Translations under genes and position numbers: made by a program
Notes under the pieces: generated by a model
The model's input: only the letters and a program-made list of their open reading frames with translations
Told to the model about the DNA's origin: nothing
The model's database searches: none
Shown: positions 52,087-59,995 of the stretch, piece after piece
Layout of the letters: the number at the start of each line of letters is the position of its first letter
Position numbering within the stretch: the stretch's first letter is position 1
Assembly (NCBI GenBank): GCA_020848835.1
Contig: JADLHJ010000081.1
Location: 1-64,000 of the forward strand
Direction of reading: 5' to 3'
Source: Candidatus Hydrogenedentota bacterium
GTDB taxonomy: Bacteria > Hydrogenedentota > Hydrogenedentia > Hydrogenedentales > SLHB01
DNA length: 64,000 bases

Positions 52087-53120
52087 ACCGCCACTCCTGC
52101 CGGAAGCTGCATCGTCACGCAATGTAGGGAACCGTGCTGCACAATCAAAGGACGGCAATCGATGCCGATAATCTCCCGCCCCGGAAAACACGCGCCAATC
52201 GTTTCAAGTGCCTTCGTATCCGCTGGATCGTTATACGTTGGCACCAGCACTGCGCCGTTGATGATCAAAAAATTCGCATACGTCGCCGGCAATCGATGCC
52301 TGTCCGAATCATAGCACGCGCGCGGCCACGGCAACGGAACCAGCGTGTACGGCTTGCCCTCCGCAGTACGCATCGCTTTCAACTCTTCTTCCATCTCTTT
52401 CAGCGGACGATAATGTTTGTCGCGCCAGCGATTACACGCGACATAAGCGATGGTATTCGCATCACATAAGCGCGCGAGCGTATCGATATGGCCGTCCGTA
52501 TCGTCACCCTCGAGATGCCCGTGGTTTACCCACAACACCCTCGTAGCACCGAAATGTTCACGAAACAAAAATTCCACTTGCGACTCGGACGTCTCGCCAT
52601 TCCGGTTCTCGTTCAATACACACGATGCCGTCGTGAGAATCGTTCCCCGCCCATCGCTCTCGATCGCGCCGCCTTCCAGCACGACGGGAATCGATTCCAT
52701 CAGTATTTCGCCGAAGGCCTTCTTTGCGAAAAGCGCCGTCGTCAGAGCGTCATCCAATTCCGCCGGAAATTTCCCGCCCCATCCATTGAACGCAAAATCT
52801 AGCAGCATCAGCGCGCCGTGGCGATCCACCGTAATCGGCCCATGATCGCGCGCCCACGTATCGTTAGTCTCCGCTTGATACAGCCGCACCCGCTCCATCG
52901 TCGCACCCGCGCGTTCGAGCCGCGATTTAACATGCTCAGGATTCGGGCACGCGATGATCACCGGCTCAAATCGGCTAATCGCGACCGCAATCGAATCAAA
53001 ACACGGTTCCACGTCGTGCAGCGTATCGGCCCAATCAGAATTCGCGTGCGGCCACGTCAACTGCACCGCCGACTGCAGCTCCCACTCCGCCGGCAATCGA
53101 ATAATCCCGTGCCCGCTCAT
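52083..53120 (-). CDS. aguA: agmatine deiminase
   Basis: A 345-residue enzyme of the guanidine-modifying (pentein) superfamily that turns agmatine into N-carbamoylputrescine. Conserved parts: MPAEWELQSAVQLTWPH-like start (RLPAEWELQSAV), NDTWARDHGPI, LDFAFNGWGGKFP, VLEGGAIESDGRGTILTT, NHGHLEGDDTDGHID and the catalytic cysteine in GSLHCVTMQLP at the C-terminus. It is first in a three-gene overlapping set with aguB and a symporter. Confidence 0.96.
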   Translation of the reverse strand: MSGHGIIRLPAEWELQSAVQLTWPHANSDWADTLHDVEPCFDSIAVAISRFEPVIIACPNPEHVKSRLERAGATMERVRLYQAETNDTWARDHGPITVDRHGALMLLDFAFNGWGGKFPAELDDALTTALFAKKAFGEILMESIPVVLEGGAIESDGRGTILTTASCVLNENRNGETSESQVEFLFREHFGATRVLWVNHGHLEGDDTDGHIDTLARLCDANTIAYVACNRWRDKHYRPLKEMEEELKAMRTAEGKPYTLVPLPWPRACYDSDRHRLPATYANFLIINGAVLVPTYNDPADTKALETIGACFPGREIIGIDCRPLIVQHGSLHCVTMQLPAGVAV

Positions 53121-53159
53121 GCCCCCATCTCGATCGATGACAATAATGTGTGGCGTGGA

Positions 53160-53209
53160 CTATCTGGAGTGCGGTGGCGAAGCGGGTTGCGGAGACACCG
53201 CTTTGGCTG
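53160..53209. repeat. interspersed repeat, copy 2
   Basis: The second copy of the element seen at 39320-39359. CTATCTGGAGTGCGGTGGCG (53160-53179) and AGACACCGCTTTGGCTG (53193-53209) flank a 13-base spacer in place of three bases. It lies in the gap upstream of aguA (53121-53330), which has no gene. Confidence 0.85.
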
Positions 53210-53330
53210 ACTGAGGAAAGCGCCTAAGAATCTGATCGTATACTTCGTATTGTTGAAGAACAACCAGACATGGAAAGCTCGGTTGGCGTGTAAACGTCGT
53301 ATATCGCGCAACGGAGTGAAGTTTGCCGCG

Positions 53331-53666
53331 CTAGAAAGCCGGGGTCTCGCCGGACGCCTCGGCTGGTTCGTCTTCAGTTGACTCTTCCCCTCCGATCAGC
53401 TCTTTCATCTTCTTGCCGGGGCGAAACGTAACTACACGTCGTTCCGGCACAGGCACTTGATCGCCCGTGCGCGGGTTACGCCCGATGCGGCTCGCGCGTG
53501 TCTTGACTTCAAACACACCGAAATCGCGCAATTCCCAACGCTCACCATCCGCCAACGTACGCGATATGGTGTCGAAAGCCCCTTCAATAATCTTTGCTAC
53601 GTCGCTCTGGGTCATCCCCAGCGTATTTGCAACCCGTATAACGAGTTCTCGCTTTGTCATAGTCAC
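53331..53666 (-). CDS. HU/IHF-family DNA-binding protein (second copy)
   Basis: A 111-residue paralogue of the protein at 15.5-15.8 kb: TKRELVIRVANTLG, LRDFGVFEVKTRASRIGRNPRTGDQVPV, RVVTFRPGKKMKEL. It carries a 20-residue acidic tail (GGEESTEDEPAEAS) instead of the proline-rich one. GTG 53666 has GGAGG ten bases upstream; the ATG two codons later (53660) matches the paralogue's start better but would be 16 bases from that site. Confidence 0.93.
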   Translation of the reverse strand: MTMTKRELVIRVANTLGMTQSDVAKIIEGAFDTISRTLADGERWELRDFGVFEVKTRASRIGRNPRTGDQVPVPERRVVTFRPGKKMKELIGGEESTEDEPAEASGETPAF

Positions 53667-53733
53667 CGAGCCGGACCCTCCATTTGGTGGAACGCGCGCT
53701 TGTAAGTCACGTGTTCACATGGACCAAGCAAAA

Positions 53734-53849
53734 CCTAAGACAGCAGGATTATCTCACCAACTCGTTCCCAAGCTCCCGCTTGAGAACGCAACCGACCGCG
53801 AAGCTCAGCTACGCGTCAAGTTATCGCGCTCCTAAGACAGCCGGATTAT
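53734..53849. repeat. 19-base direct repeats flanking a REP-like palindrome
   Basis: CCTAAGACAGCAGGATTAT (53734-53752) recurs at 53831-53849 with one mismatch. Between them GTTCCCAAGC (53764-53773) pairs with GCTTGAGAAC (53778-53787) across a TCCC loop with a single mismatch. The GTTCCCAAGC...GCTTGGGAAC palindrome is one I recall as a widespread interspersed element in planctomycete-like genomes. The layout looks like a small insertion between duplicated ends. Confidence 0.75.
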
Positions 53850-53925
53850 ACGGCAAGGGATATATTCGTGCAAGTCTTTTCCTGCCCGCTGCTTATAGGG
53901 GAAAAGTGTCTTCTGTGGCACCACT

Positions 53926-53954
53926 TTGACTGCACAGAGCCCCCCTCGTATACT
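53926..53954 (+). promoter_or_regulatory. near-consensus sigma-70 promoter of the M50 protease gene
   Basis: TTGACT (53926-53931), a 17-base spacer and TATACT (53949-53954), 31 bases before the start codon. Confidence 0.75.
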
Positions 53955-53985
53955 TTCGAGAACAGTTTACCCATCGGGAATATTC

Positions 53986-54654
53986 ATGGATCTGAATGAC
54001 GTATCCGAATTTGTCGTAATGTACTTCTGCCTCGTATTTTCACTCAGCGTTCACGAGGCCTCGCACGCGCTCACTGCTGAACGCTGCGGCGATCCCACCG
54101 CCCGTCTGCTCGGCCGGGTAACCCTGAATCCCATCAAACACATCGACCCCATAGGCACCGTATTGATGCCAATGCTCATGTTCTTTACCGGGCTACCGTA
54201 CCTCTTCGGTTGGGCTAAGCCCGTTCCCTATAACCCCCGCAACCTCAAAAACTTCCAGCGAGACCCCGTGCTGATCGCCTTGGCCGGTCCCTTCTCAAAC
54301 CTTATAATTACGGTAGTCTTCATATTTTTGATGCGCGTGTTCCTGACCGCTGTCGTCGGTATGGAGGGTCTACAGGAAAACTACGCGGTCGAAATCCTTT
54401 GGCAACTCGGCAAAATGATGATTTCCATCAATCTCTTATTGATGCTGTTTAACCTGATTCCGGTTCCCCCGCTCGACGGCTCCGCCCTTCTAAGCTACGT
54501 CCTCCCCGAATCCGGCAAGCAGATGCTCGATTCCATCGGGCCCTTTGGCATCCTCATCGCCATATTCATTTCAAGCCGACTCCTCTCCGGCCCGCTAAAC
54601 TACCTGATGGAAAAAGCCTTCCTCCTCGTCACATACGGTTTCGTGCCCAGCTGA
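53986..54654 (+). CDS. M50B site-2 protease-like membrane metalloprotease
   Basis: A 222-residue polytopic protein with five or six helices. The zinc motif is HEASH in SLSVHEASHALTAERCGDPTA (about residue 22-26), followed by GRVTLNPIKHIDPIGT. The third ligand is in LFNLIPVPPLDGS (about 160). There is no PDZ domain, so it belongs to the short family and not full-length RseP. Family members cut membrane-embedded regulators; a link to the sigma/anti-sigma pair of this window is possible but unproven. ATG 53986 is chosen for its position after the promoter and GGGAA. Confidence 0.92.
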   Translation: MDLNDVSEFVVMYFCLVFSLSVHEASHALTAERCGDPTARLLGRVTLNPIKHIDPIGTVLMPMLMFFTGLPYLFGWAKPVPYNPRNLKNFQRDPVLIALAGPFSNLIITVVFIFLMRVFLTAVVGMEGLQENYAVEILWQLGKMMISINLLLMLFNLIPVPPLDGSALLSYVLPESGKQMLDSIGPFGILIAIFISSRLLSGPLNYLMEKAFLLVTYGFVPS

Positions 54655-55059
54655 TTCGCCGTGTTGCGATCGGCTTGTAGAGCTAACTCACGCAGTCTTC
54701 GCCAATACAATTCCCCTTTTTCTAAATTCTGCCAACTAAACAGAGGTCGTTTCGCAAGACAGTACTTTCCCATCCAGCCCATCTGTCAACTGTGACACCC
54801 TTGTCTCCGCCCGAGAATTCATATGATTATTGCAACGCGTTGAGCAATATTGTGGAAGGTCTGCTACGTAGGTACTCGTGACCAATCTACACGCAATACG
54901 AATACCACGCGGAAAACTGCGAACGCCGCGTGCATGTCGACAGCCTGCAATTGAAGCACTTTACATCGATGCGTATACGCGCCTTGAACCCGCGCCGCTG
55001 CGTGCGTAAACTCTCGCTTTATCCCTAGGCAGCAAATAGCACGGAGTATTATTTTTACC
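54655..55059. other. 405-base intergenic region, no firm gene
   Basis: I see no convincing gene, terminator or repeat between the M50 protease gene and the DUF1015 gene. A minus-strand frame (54600-54782) has protein-like wording in its first half but overlaps the protease end and has no ribosome site. Confidence 0.5.
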
Positions 55060-56328
55060 ATGGCAGAAGTCCGCGGGTTTTCCGCGTATCGATTCGATCC
55101 CGCCGTCGTCGGCAACTTGGACGACGTGGTGACCCCGCCCTTCGACGTAATTACCGAAGATGAGCGGGTGATGCTGTCGGCGCGGAGTCCTTACAACTAT
55201 ACGCACGTAATCCTACCGCAGGATGGGAACGGCAAATCGAAGTATGACGTTGCCGCTGGACTGCTGGGGAAATGGATCGCCGAGGGCGCGCTGAAACAGG
55301 ACAACGAAGAATCGTTCTACCTCCTGGAACAGACCTTTACCGCCCTTGACGGTGCTACGTGCATCCGCCGCGGCTTCTTCGGCGTCGCCAAAGTGCCTGA
55401 GCCTGGCGAAGACACGGTGCTGGGCCACGAGCGTACTTTTGAATGGAAGGTGACGGATCGCCTCGCGTTAACAGAAGCGACGAAGACAAACCTCGGCGCG
55501 GTGTTTGTTTTGTATAAAGATGACAATCACGAGCTTGGTCCATTCCTGAACCAGATGAACTTGCGCGCCCCTGACTTGGAAGCGCGGACATTTGAAGGCG
55601 TCACGCAGAAGGTTTGGCGCGTGAAGGCAGACCCGGCGGTGACGGCGTTCTTCAAGGACAAAAAGCTGTACATCGCGGACGGGCACCACCGCTACCGCAC
55701 TGCACACACCTACCGCGACAAGATGCGGCTCCAAGAGCATCCCGAAGGGCCACGTCCGTATAACTACGTGCTGATGGGCTTTATTGCAATGTATGACGAG
55801 GGTCTGTTCGTGTACCCCGCGCACCGCGTAATTGATCTGCCGCAAGGGTTCAACGAGCAGAAGTTCCTGAAAGACCTCGAACCTTGGTTTGAGGTGTTGC
55901 CCGTTGACAGCGATCTGGCTGAGCACGTGCGTGAAGAAGAAGAGTGCGCGATTGGATTGGCGCTGCGTGGTGGAAAGCGATTCGTGTTGCGCTTGCGCGA
56001 CATCGAGCGCGTCAAACTCTTGGGTGACCAACACGGCCCGGCATGGCGCGATTTGGACGTCTCCGTCTTGCACGGCGGCATTCTGGAGCGACTGCTGCAC
56101 TTCGCGCCCGATGCAGTCCATATTTACGAAAAAGATCCGGCAATCGCGATCGATATGGTCGAGAGCGGCAAGAAAGGCGCGGCGTTTATCCTACGCAACA
56201 TGCAGCCATCCCAGGTCTGCGCCTGCGCCGAAGCCCGGGAATCCATGCCGCAGAAGGCGACCTATTTCTTCCCAAAACTGCCGTCCGGCGCGGCGATTTA
56301 TGTACACGAGGCTCCCGCGGCGACTTAG
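55060..56328 (+). CDS. DUF1015-family protein
   Basis: A 422-residue cytoplasmic protein. It begins RGFSAYRFDPAVVGNLDDVVTPPFDVIT, typical of DUF1015, with SPYNYTHVILP, YLLEQTFT, FGVAKV and the conserved LYIADGHHRYRTAHTYRD at about residue 205-225, and ends in a GVLHGGILERLL-like block plus PKLPSGAAIY. It is probably a nucleotide- or metal-handling enzyme, but no reaction is established. A GGAG lies 13 bases before the ATG, a rather long spacing. Confidence 0.93.
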   Translation: MAEVRGFSAYRFDPAVVGNLDDVVTPPFDVITEDERVMLSARSPYNYTHVILPQDGNGKSKYDVAAGLLGKWIAEGALKQDNEESFYLLEQTFTALDGATCIRRGFFGVAKVPEPGEDTVLGHERTFEWKVTDRLALTEATKTNLGAVFVLYKDDNHELGPFLNQMNLRAPDLEARTFEGVTQKVWRVKADPAVTAFFKDKKLYIADGHHRYRTAHTYRDKMRLQEHPEGPRPYNYVLMGFIAMYDEGLFVYPAHRVIDLPQGFNEQKFLKDLEPWFEVLPVDSDLAEHVREEEECAIGLALRGGKRFVLRLRDIERVKLLGDQHGPAWRDLDVSVLHGGILERLLHFAPDAVHIYEKDPAIAIDMVESGKKGAAFILRNMQPSQVCACAEARESMPQKATYFFPKLPSGAAIYVHEAPAAT

Positions 56329-56497
56329 CACTCAAATGTGTCGGATGATACTTACAAAAGCTCCGTACAGATTCTGATACCTCGGCCCTGCAAGCAATTG
56401 CTATCGTCCTGACCAGAGGAGACCGAAGAGGGTGCCCAAGAGGAACAAATCTAGGGCGAACTCAAAGCTCGGGAACCAAAGCAGTACGAGATAGCCG

Positions 56498-56770
56498 ATG
56501 TCAGTTCAAGAAAAACATTGTGAAGTTTGTGGCGCGACGCACCTTGTTGAGAGTACCAGAGAAATCCGCGCCGAAGCCGGCAGTGTCGCGTGTCCAAATT
56601 GCGGCGCTTCTATCCATTCGTGGCAGATGGGCGTCAAGTGGCGTTTGAGCGAAACTGCGGATTCGCCGCTGCCCAATAATTACCTTCCTTATCATCAACG
56701 CCATCGTCATTCCACTTCACATGACAAGCGATGGATCGGCGAAAAAGCCGATTACAATAAAGCGCAATAA
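56498..56770 (+). CDS. small zinc-ribbon protein
   Basis: A 90-residue protein with two CxxC pairs (CEVCG at about 8-12 and CPNCG at about 33-37), about 25 residues apart, so probably one zinc ribbon. The C-terminal half is polar, with His- and Arg-rich HQRHRHSTSHDKR. Family unknown. It precedes a lipoprotein gene by 20 bases on the same strand. Confidence 0.6.
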   Translation: MSVQEKHCEVCGATHLVESTREIRAEAGSVACPNCGASIHSWQMGVKWRLSETADSPLPNNYLPYHQRHRHSTSHDKRWIGEKADYNKAQ

Positions 56771-56790
56771 CTGAAAGGGAAACCTTGTAG

Positions 56791-57423
56791 ATGTCTGCAA
56801 ATTCACCACGAGTATTGCTAGGAATTGCTGCCGCATTCATGGTGCTCGGTCTGTCCTGCAGCCAAAACGGAAACTTGCTCGTAGGACCCGTTCGCGTGAC
56901 GGCGACTATCGGCGAAGCTAGTTTTGTAGAGACCTTGTTCTCATTGAAAGGTGGCGCATCGATCACACATAAACAAAAATTTTGCGACATGCCGACTGAA
57001 GACGAGCTACAGGAACAGGTGACAACTGTCGGCGATATTGATCTGAGCGCTTTCATACGCTTGGAACGACTGGAACTGGTGGAAACCGTATTAACGGCAA
57101 CAAGCGGCGATTTTGATTTTCTAACAGGAATTACCGTGCGCTTTTTGCCTAAACCCGGGGCCGGCAATCCTGTCGTTCTCGGCAGTGCGAGCGATCCGTC
57201 CGGATTAGGAACAGAAATCGTGCTGGAACCAGAAGACGGCGTGGATTTCCTGGAGCTTATCAAGGCGAATGACGCAGGGGCCCCAGATGCGTGCCCCCGC
57301 ATTGAATATACGCTCACATTTCAGTCGGTGCCAACACAGGACGTCGAATATCGATTGGACGTAACAGTGGATGGTTTTGCGGAAGTGGGACGAGAAAAGG
57401 TGATGGATGCGATCGCGCGGTAA
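56791..57423 (+). CDS. lipoprotein of unknown function
   Basis: A 210-residue protein with a lipoprotein signal (AAFMVLGLSCSQNG, cysteine near residue 23). The mature part is beta-rich with an acidic character and two further cysteines (KFCDMP and DACPRIEY) that could form a disulphide. No family recognised. AAAGGGA precedes the ATG. It ends exactly against the stop of the convergent pilT. Confidence 0.75.
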   Translation: MSANSPRVLLGIAAAFMVLGLSCSQNGNLLVGPVRVTATIGEASFVETLFSLKGGASITHKQKFCDMPTEDELQEQVTTVGDIDLSAFIRLERLELVETVLTATSGDFDFLTGITVRFLPKPGAGNPVVLGSASDPSGLGTEIVLEPEDGVDFLELIKANDAGAPDACPRIEYTLTFQSVPTQDVEYRLDVTVDGFAEVGREKVMDAIAR

Positions 57424-58920
57424 CTATTTGAGTAGTTTGCGGCCTTCAGTGCCTTTGATGCCGGTCGTGACGCGGATGAATGCTTCTTCGTCCGCGCACG
57501 CGGAGATAGCTTCTTCGCGCGTGACAAGTCCCTTCTTGTAAAGGTCGACTGCGTACTGATCGAAGCTTTTCATTTCGCTGTCAACTTCAATGATATTGTA
57601 TAGACGCTGGATGTCGCCTTCGAGAATTGCGTCCCGCACCATGGGCAGGTTGCAAAGCAATAGTTCGATACAAGGTATGCGGCCACCTCCGACGCGCTTG
57701 AGCAGGCGCTGGCAGCAAACCCCTTTAAGGGTGTAGGCAAGCTCTTGGCGAATGACGTCACGCTCGTCGTTCGGGAAATAGCTGATGATGCGGTTCACAG
57801 TGTCTACGGCCGTCATCGTGTGCAGCGTGCTGAACACCAAGTGGCCAGTGGACGCGGCGCTAATCGCAGCGCGAATGGTTTCGCGGTCGCGCATTTCACC
57901 GACGAGGATCACGTCCGGGTCTTCACGCAGGGCCCCGCGCAAGGCATTGGCGAAAGAGAAAGTATCGCGGCCGACCTGGCGTTGCGAAATGATCGATTTC
58001 TTGTCTGAGTACACGAATTCGATCGGATCCTCGGTCGTTATGATATGCGCATAGCGATTCTCGTTAATGTAATCGACGAGCGAGGCGAGCGTGGTGGATT
58101 TACCGCTACCTGTCACGCCACAGACGAGGAAGAGACCACGGTGCATGTCGGCGACGTCGCGAATGGATTTCGGCAAGTTCAGCTTCTCAAAGGGAAACGG
58201 TGCTTCGGGGATAAAGCGGATGGCGAGGGCCATTGCGCCCATTTTTATGTATCCGCTGCAACGCAGGTACGCGATGCCGGCAAGGTGATATTGGAAGCTG
58301 CTTTCCTTGTCCGTTTCGAGAATATCGACCTGCTGTTGCCCGCCGAGTTGGAACACGATTTCACGCATATCGTCTGCGCTGAGCGGTGGAAAATCGAGCG
58401 GCCGCAAGTCACCGTCGATGCGCATATACGGAGGCGTGCCCGCGCGCAGGTGGATGTCTGATCCCTTGTTCTGAGTCAACTGCTCGATGAGCATGTTGAT
58501 GTTGAATTCGAGCTTACGGAATGACGCGATGCTGACCTGCCAGGAGCGCGACCGTATAGGCTGGCCCGCGTAATCGTAAACGACCTTGTCGATTGGCTCG
58601 AGCATATGCATCTGCGGCCATTCGAACGCTGGCAAGGTCAAAGAACATTTGCCGTCGACCATCCGGAACTGATTGGGGATGCGCGTATCTTCGATGCGAT
58701 GCCGGATTTGATCTGGATCCGAGCCTTCCTTAACAGGAAAATCAATGCGGAAGTACTCGACGCGCTTACCGAAGTCGGTGGATTTGGCCACCATCTCCGT
58801 ATGATCGGCCGCGAGGGAGATTTCAACAGGCAGACCCATCTTGCGGACTACTTCATGTACGCCCGTACGGAAGACTTCAAAAATGGTGTTGCGCGAATTC
58901 GTGCCAATCACCATTGCCAT
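57424..58920 (-). CDS. pilT: PilT-like twitching motility ATPase with N-terminal extension
   Basis: A 498-residue protein. Residues about 138-498 are a PilT retraction ATPase: MLIEQLTQNKGSDIHLRAG, PPYMRIDGDL, Walker A GVTGSGKSTT (about 269), Asp box TTEDPIEFVY, Walker B DVILVGEMRD and the His box STGHLVFSTLHT. The first 137 residues are extra, relative to about 350-residue PilT, and have no recognised fold. They contain RSRSWQVSIASF just before the core. ATG 58920 has GGAG upstream. Other pilus genes are not in the window. Confidence 0.92.
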   Translation of the reverse strand: MAMVIGTNSRNTIFEVFRTGVHEVVRKMGLPVEISLAADHTEMVAKSTDFGKRVEYFRIDFPVKEGSDPDQIRHRIEDTRIPNQFRMVDGKCSLTLPAFEWPQMHMLEPIDKVVYDYAGQPIRSRSWQVSIASFRKLEFNINMLIEQLTQNKGSDIHLRAGTPPYMRIDGDLRPLDFPPLSADDMREIVFQLGGQQQVDILETDKESSFQYHLAGIAYLRCSGYIKMGAMALAIRFIPEAPFPFEKLNLPKSIRDVADMHRGLFLVCGVTGSGKSTTLASLVDYINENRYAHIITTEDPIEFVYSDKKSIISQRQVGRDTFSFANALRGALREDPDVILVGEMRDRETIRAAISAASTGHLVFSTLHTMTAVDTVNRIISYFPNDERDVIRQELAYTLKGVCCQRLLKRVGGGRIPCIELLLCNLPMVRDAILEGDIQRLYNIIEVDSEMKSFDQYAVDLYKKGLVTREEAISACADEEAFIRVTTGIKGTEGRKLLK

Positions 58921-59084
58921 GAAACTACACACTCCAGAAAAACATACGCACCAGGGAATAAGAATGCGGAGTCTAGCACGCTGGATTTTGGGGTGTCAAC
59001 GCAACGGCGTAAGGTCACGCGGGAACAAATGCTCGCAGACCGTTCAAGTTGAAAAACGATTGCAATGCAACTTAGAGTGCATCC

Positions 59085-59213
59085 ATGTGGTCGTATTATT
59101 TGTATATGGGATTGTTGATTTCCGCGCTTGTTCTATGGGGCATTGTTGCGCTGCGCGATGATGGCCAAGAGGGTGGTGGGTCATCCACTGAAAAGAGCAA
59201 ATCAACCAAATAA
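59085..59213 (+). CDS. small single-pass membrane protein (42 residues)
   Basis: A short frame from ATG 59085 to TAA 59211-59213. It has one hydrophobic helix (YLYMGLLISALVLWGIVAL), then an acidic/Gly stretch RDDGQEGGG and a lysine-rich end. Charge and helix arrangement are convincing for a tiny inner-membrane protein. The ribosome site is weak (GAG seven bases upstream); TTGAAA at 59049-59054 could be a -35 box. It converges on the zinc-ribbon gene 43 bases downstream. Confidence 0.55.
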   Translation: MWSYYLYMGLLISALVLWGIVALRDDGQEGGGSSTEKSKSTK

Positions 59214-59255
59214 TAATAGTCCCGTAATTTGAAATTGTACCCTAGACGCTCGGCG

Positions 59256-59624
59256 TTAGATTTCGCCTTCAGACGGATCCGTGCGATCCAGCCCCAGTGA
59301 GCGTAGAAACCTATCGATATCAATACCGGACTCTGGCGCGCCTTGTTCGGGATGAAAACGAAGTGGGCTCTTAATGTAGGCCCGCTGGCAGGTGGGGCAT
59401 AAGTCCATTTCGAATCCTTTATACACGGATTCCTCAATTTCGCGCGGATCCTTGTGTCGCATCTGCTCAATGAGCTTTAGCATCTCGGCCCGGTGGTCTT
59501 GAATTAGTTCGGCAAGACCGATCTCCAGCTTGTCGTACGCGGCACGCACATCGATCTTCACGTGATAGCGGAGTTGGCCCTTTGCCAACTCTTTTCCGCA
59601 CCCGTCACAACGATGGACGATCAT
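59256..59624 (-). CDS. protein with two CxxC pairs (zinc-ribbon-like)
   Basis: A 122-residue protein. CDGCGKEL at the N-terminus and CPTCQRAY at about residue 76 form two CxxC pairs separated by a long helical segment (KLEIGLAELIQDHRAEMLKLIEQM). The arrangement suggests a zinc-bound hairpin of two helices. Family unknown. GGGAAA precedes the ATG. Confidence 0.75.
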   Translation of the reverse strand: MIVHRCDGCGKELAKGQLRYHVKIDVRAAYDKLEIGLAELIQDHRAEMLKLIEQMRHKDPREIEESVYKGFEMDLCPTCQRAYIKSPLRFHPEQGAPESGIDIDRFLRSLGLDRTDPSEGEI

Positions 59625-59735
59625 AGAATTTCCCGAGGTTATATTTATTTAGATGCTACCACGTTTCGCTGATATGAGTCGGCAAATGTCATTTCACTGT
59701 CAAATGCAGTCTGCAAACCACCATTTTTGATGTCA

Positions 59736-59764
59736 TTGAAGGGGGCGAGGGCACGGCGTAAAAT
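59736..59764 (+). promoter_or_regulatory. sigma-70-like promoter of the peroxidase gene
   Basis: TTGAAG (59736-59741), a 17-base spacer and TAAAAT (59759-59764). The predicted start near 59771 gives a leader of about 225 bases. Confidence 0.65.
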
Positions 59765-59770
59765 GTTGCA

Positions 59771-59995
59771 TGGTGTAGATATCATCGCGCGTTTGAGCGG
59801 TGCCAGCCGATGATACGCGCGGGGGAAAATGAGACTGCCGAAGCGAAATCGCCGCCATCGGCGATGGCGCTTTGAAGGGGGAATCAAAGGCAGACGCTGC
59901 CGTGCCCGGCAACATGGGTGCTGCAAACTTCGTCTGGAAGCAGTACTTTTGGCGCCGTGCTTTTGGCGTTTCGTCTGCGTGGAGAGGAACGATCC
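59771..59995 (+). promoter_or_regulatory. long structured 5' leader of the peroxidase gene, riboswitch-like
   Basis: The leader contains TATCATCG (59780-59787) pairing with CGATGATA (59808-59815), and CGCCATCG/CGATGGCG (59853-59869) inside AAGCG/CGCTT. The segment GGCAGACG (59889-59896) has three alternative partners: CTGCC at 59835-59839, CTGCC at 59897-59901, and CGTCTGC at 59972-59978 next to the ribosome site GAGAGGA. Only one can form at a time, the hallmark of a conformational switch. I could not match it to a known riboswitch class. Confidence 0.45.

Larger units (their letters stand above)
53667..53985. other. 319-base intergenic region with repeats and a promoter
   Basis: Divergent region between the HU gene and the M50 protease gene. 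No gene is seen. It holds a pair of 19-base direct repeats around a REP-like palindrome (53734-53849) and a near-consensus promoter at its right end. Confidence 0.7.

Noticed and set aside
54600-54782. Minus-strand open frame of 60 codons after the M50 protease gene
   Set aside because: Its first half looks protein-like (FSWQNLEKGELYWRRL), but the second half is antisense to the protease end, a TGA lies directly upstream and no ribosome site is seen. It might be a gene remnant, but I cannot support it.
59771-59995. Cobalamin riboswitch assignment for the peroxidase leader
   Set aside because: GAGACTGCC resembles part of the B12 box and GGGAATC resembles a core block, but their order and the remaining conserved blocks do not fit. 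I therefore call it an unclassified structured leader.
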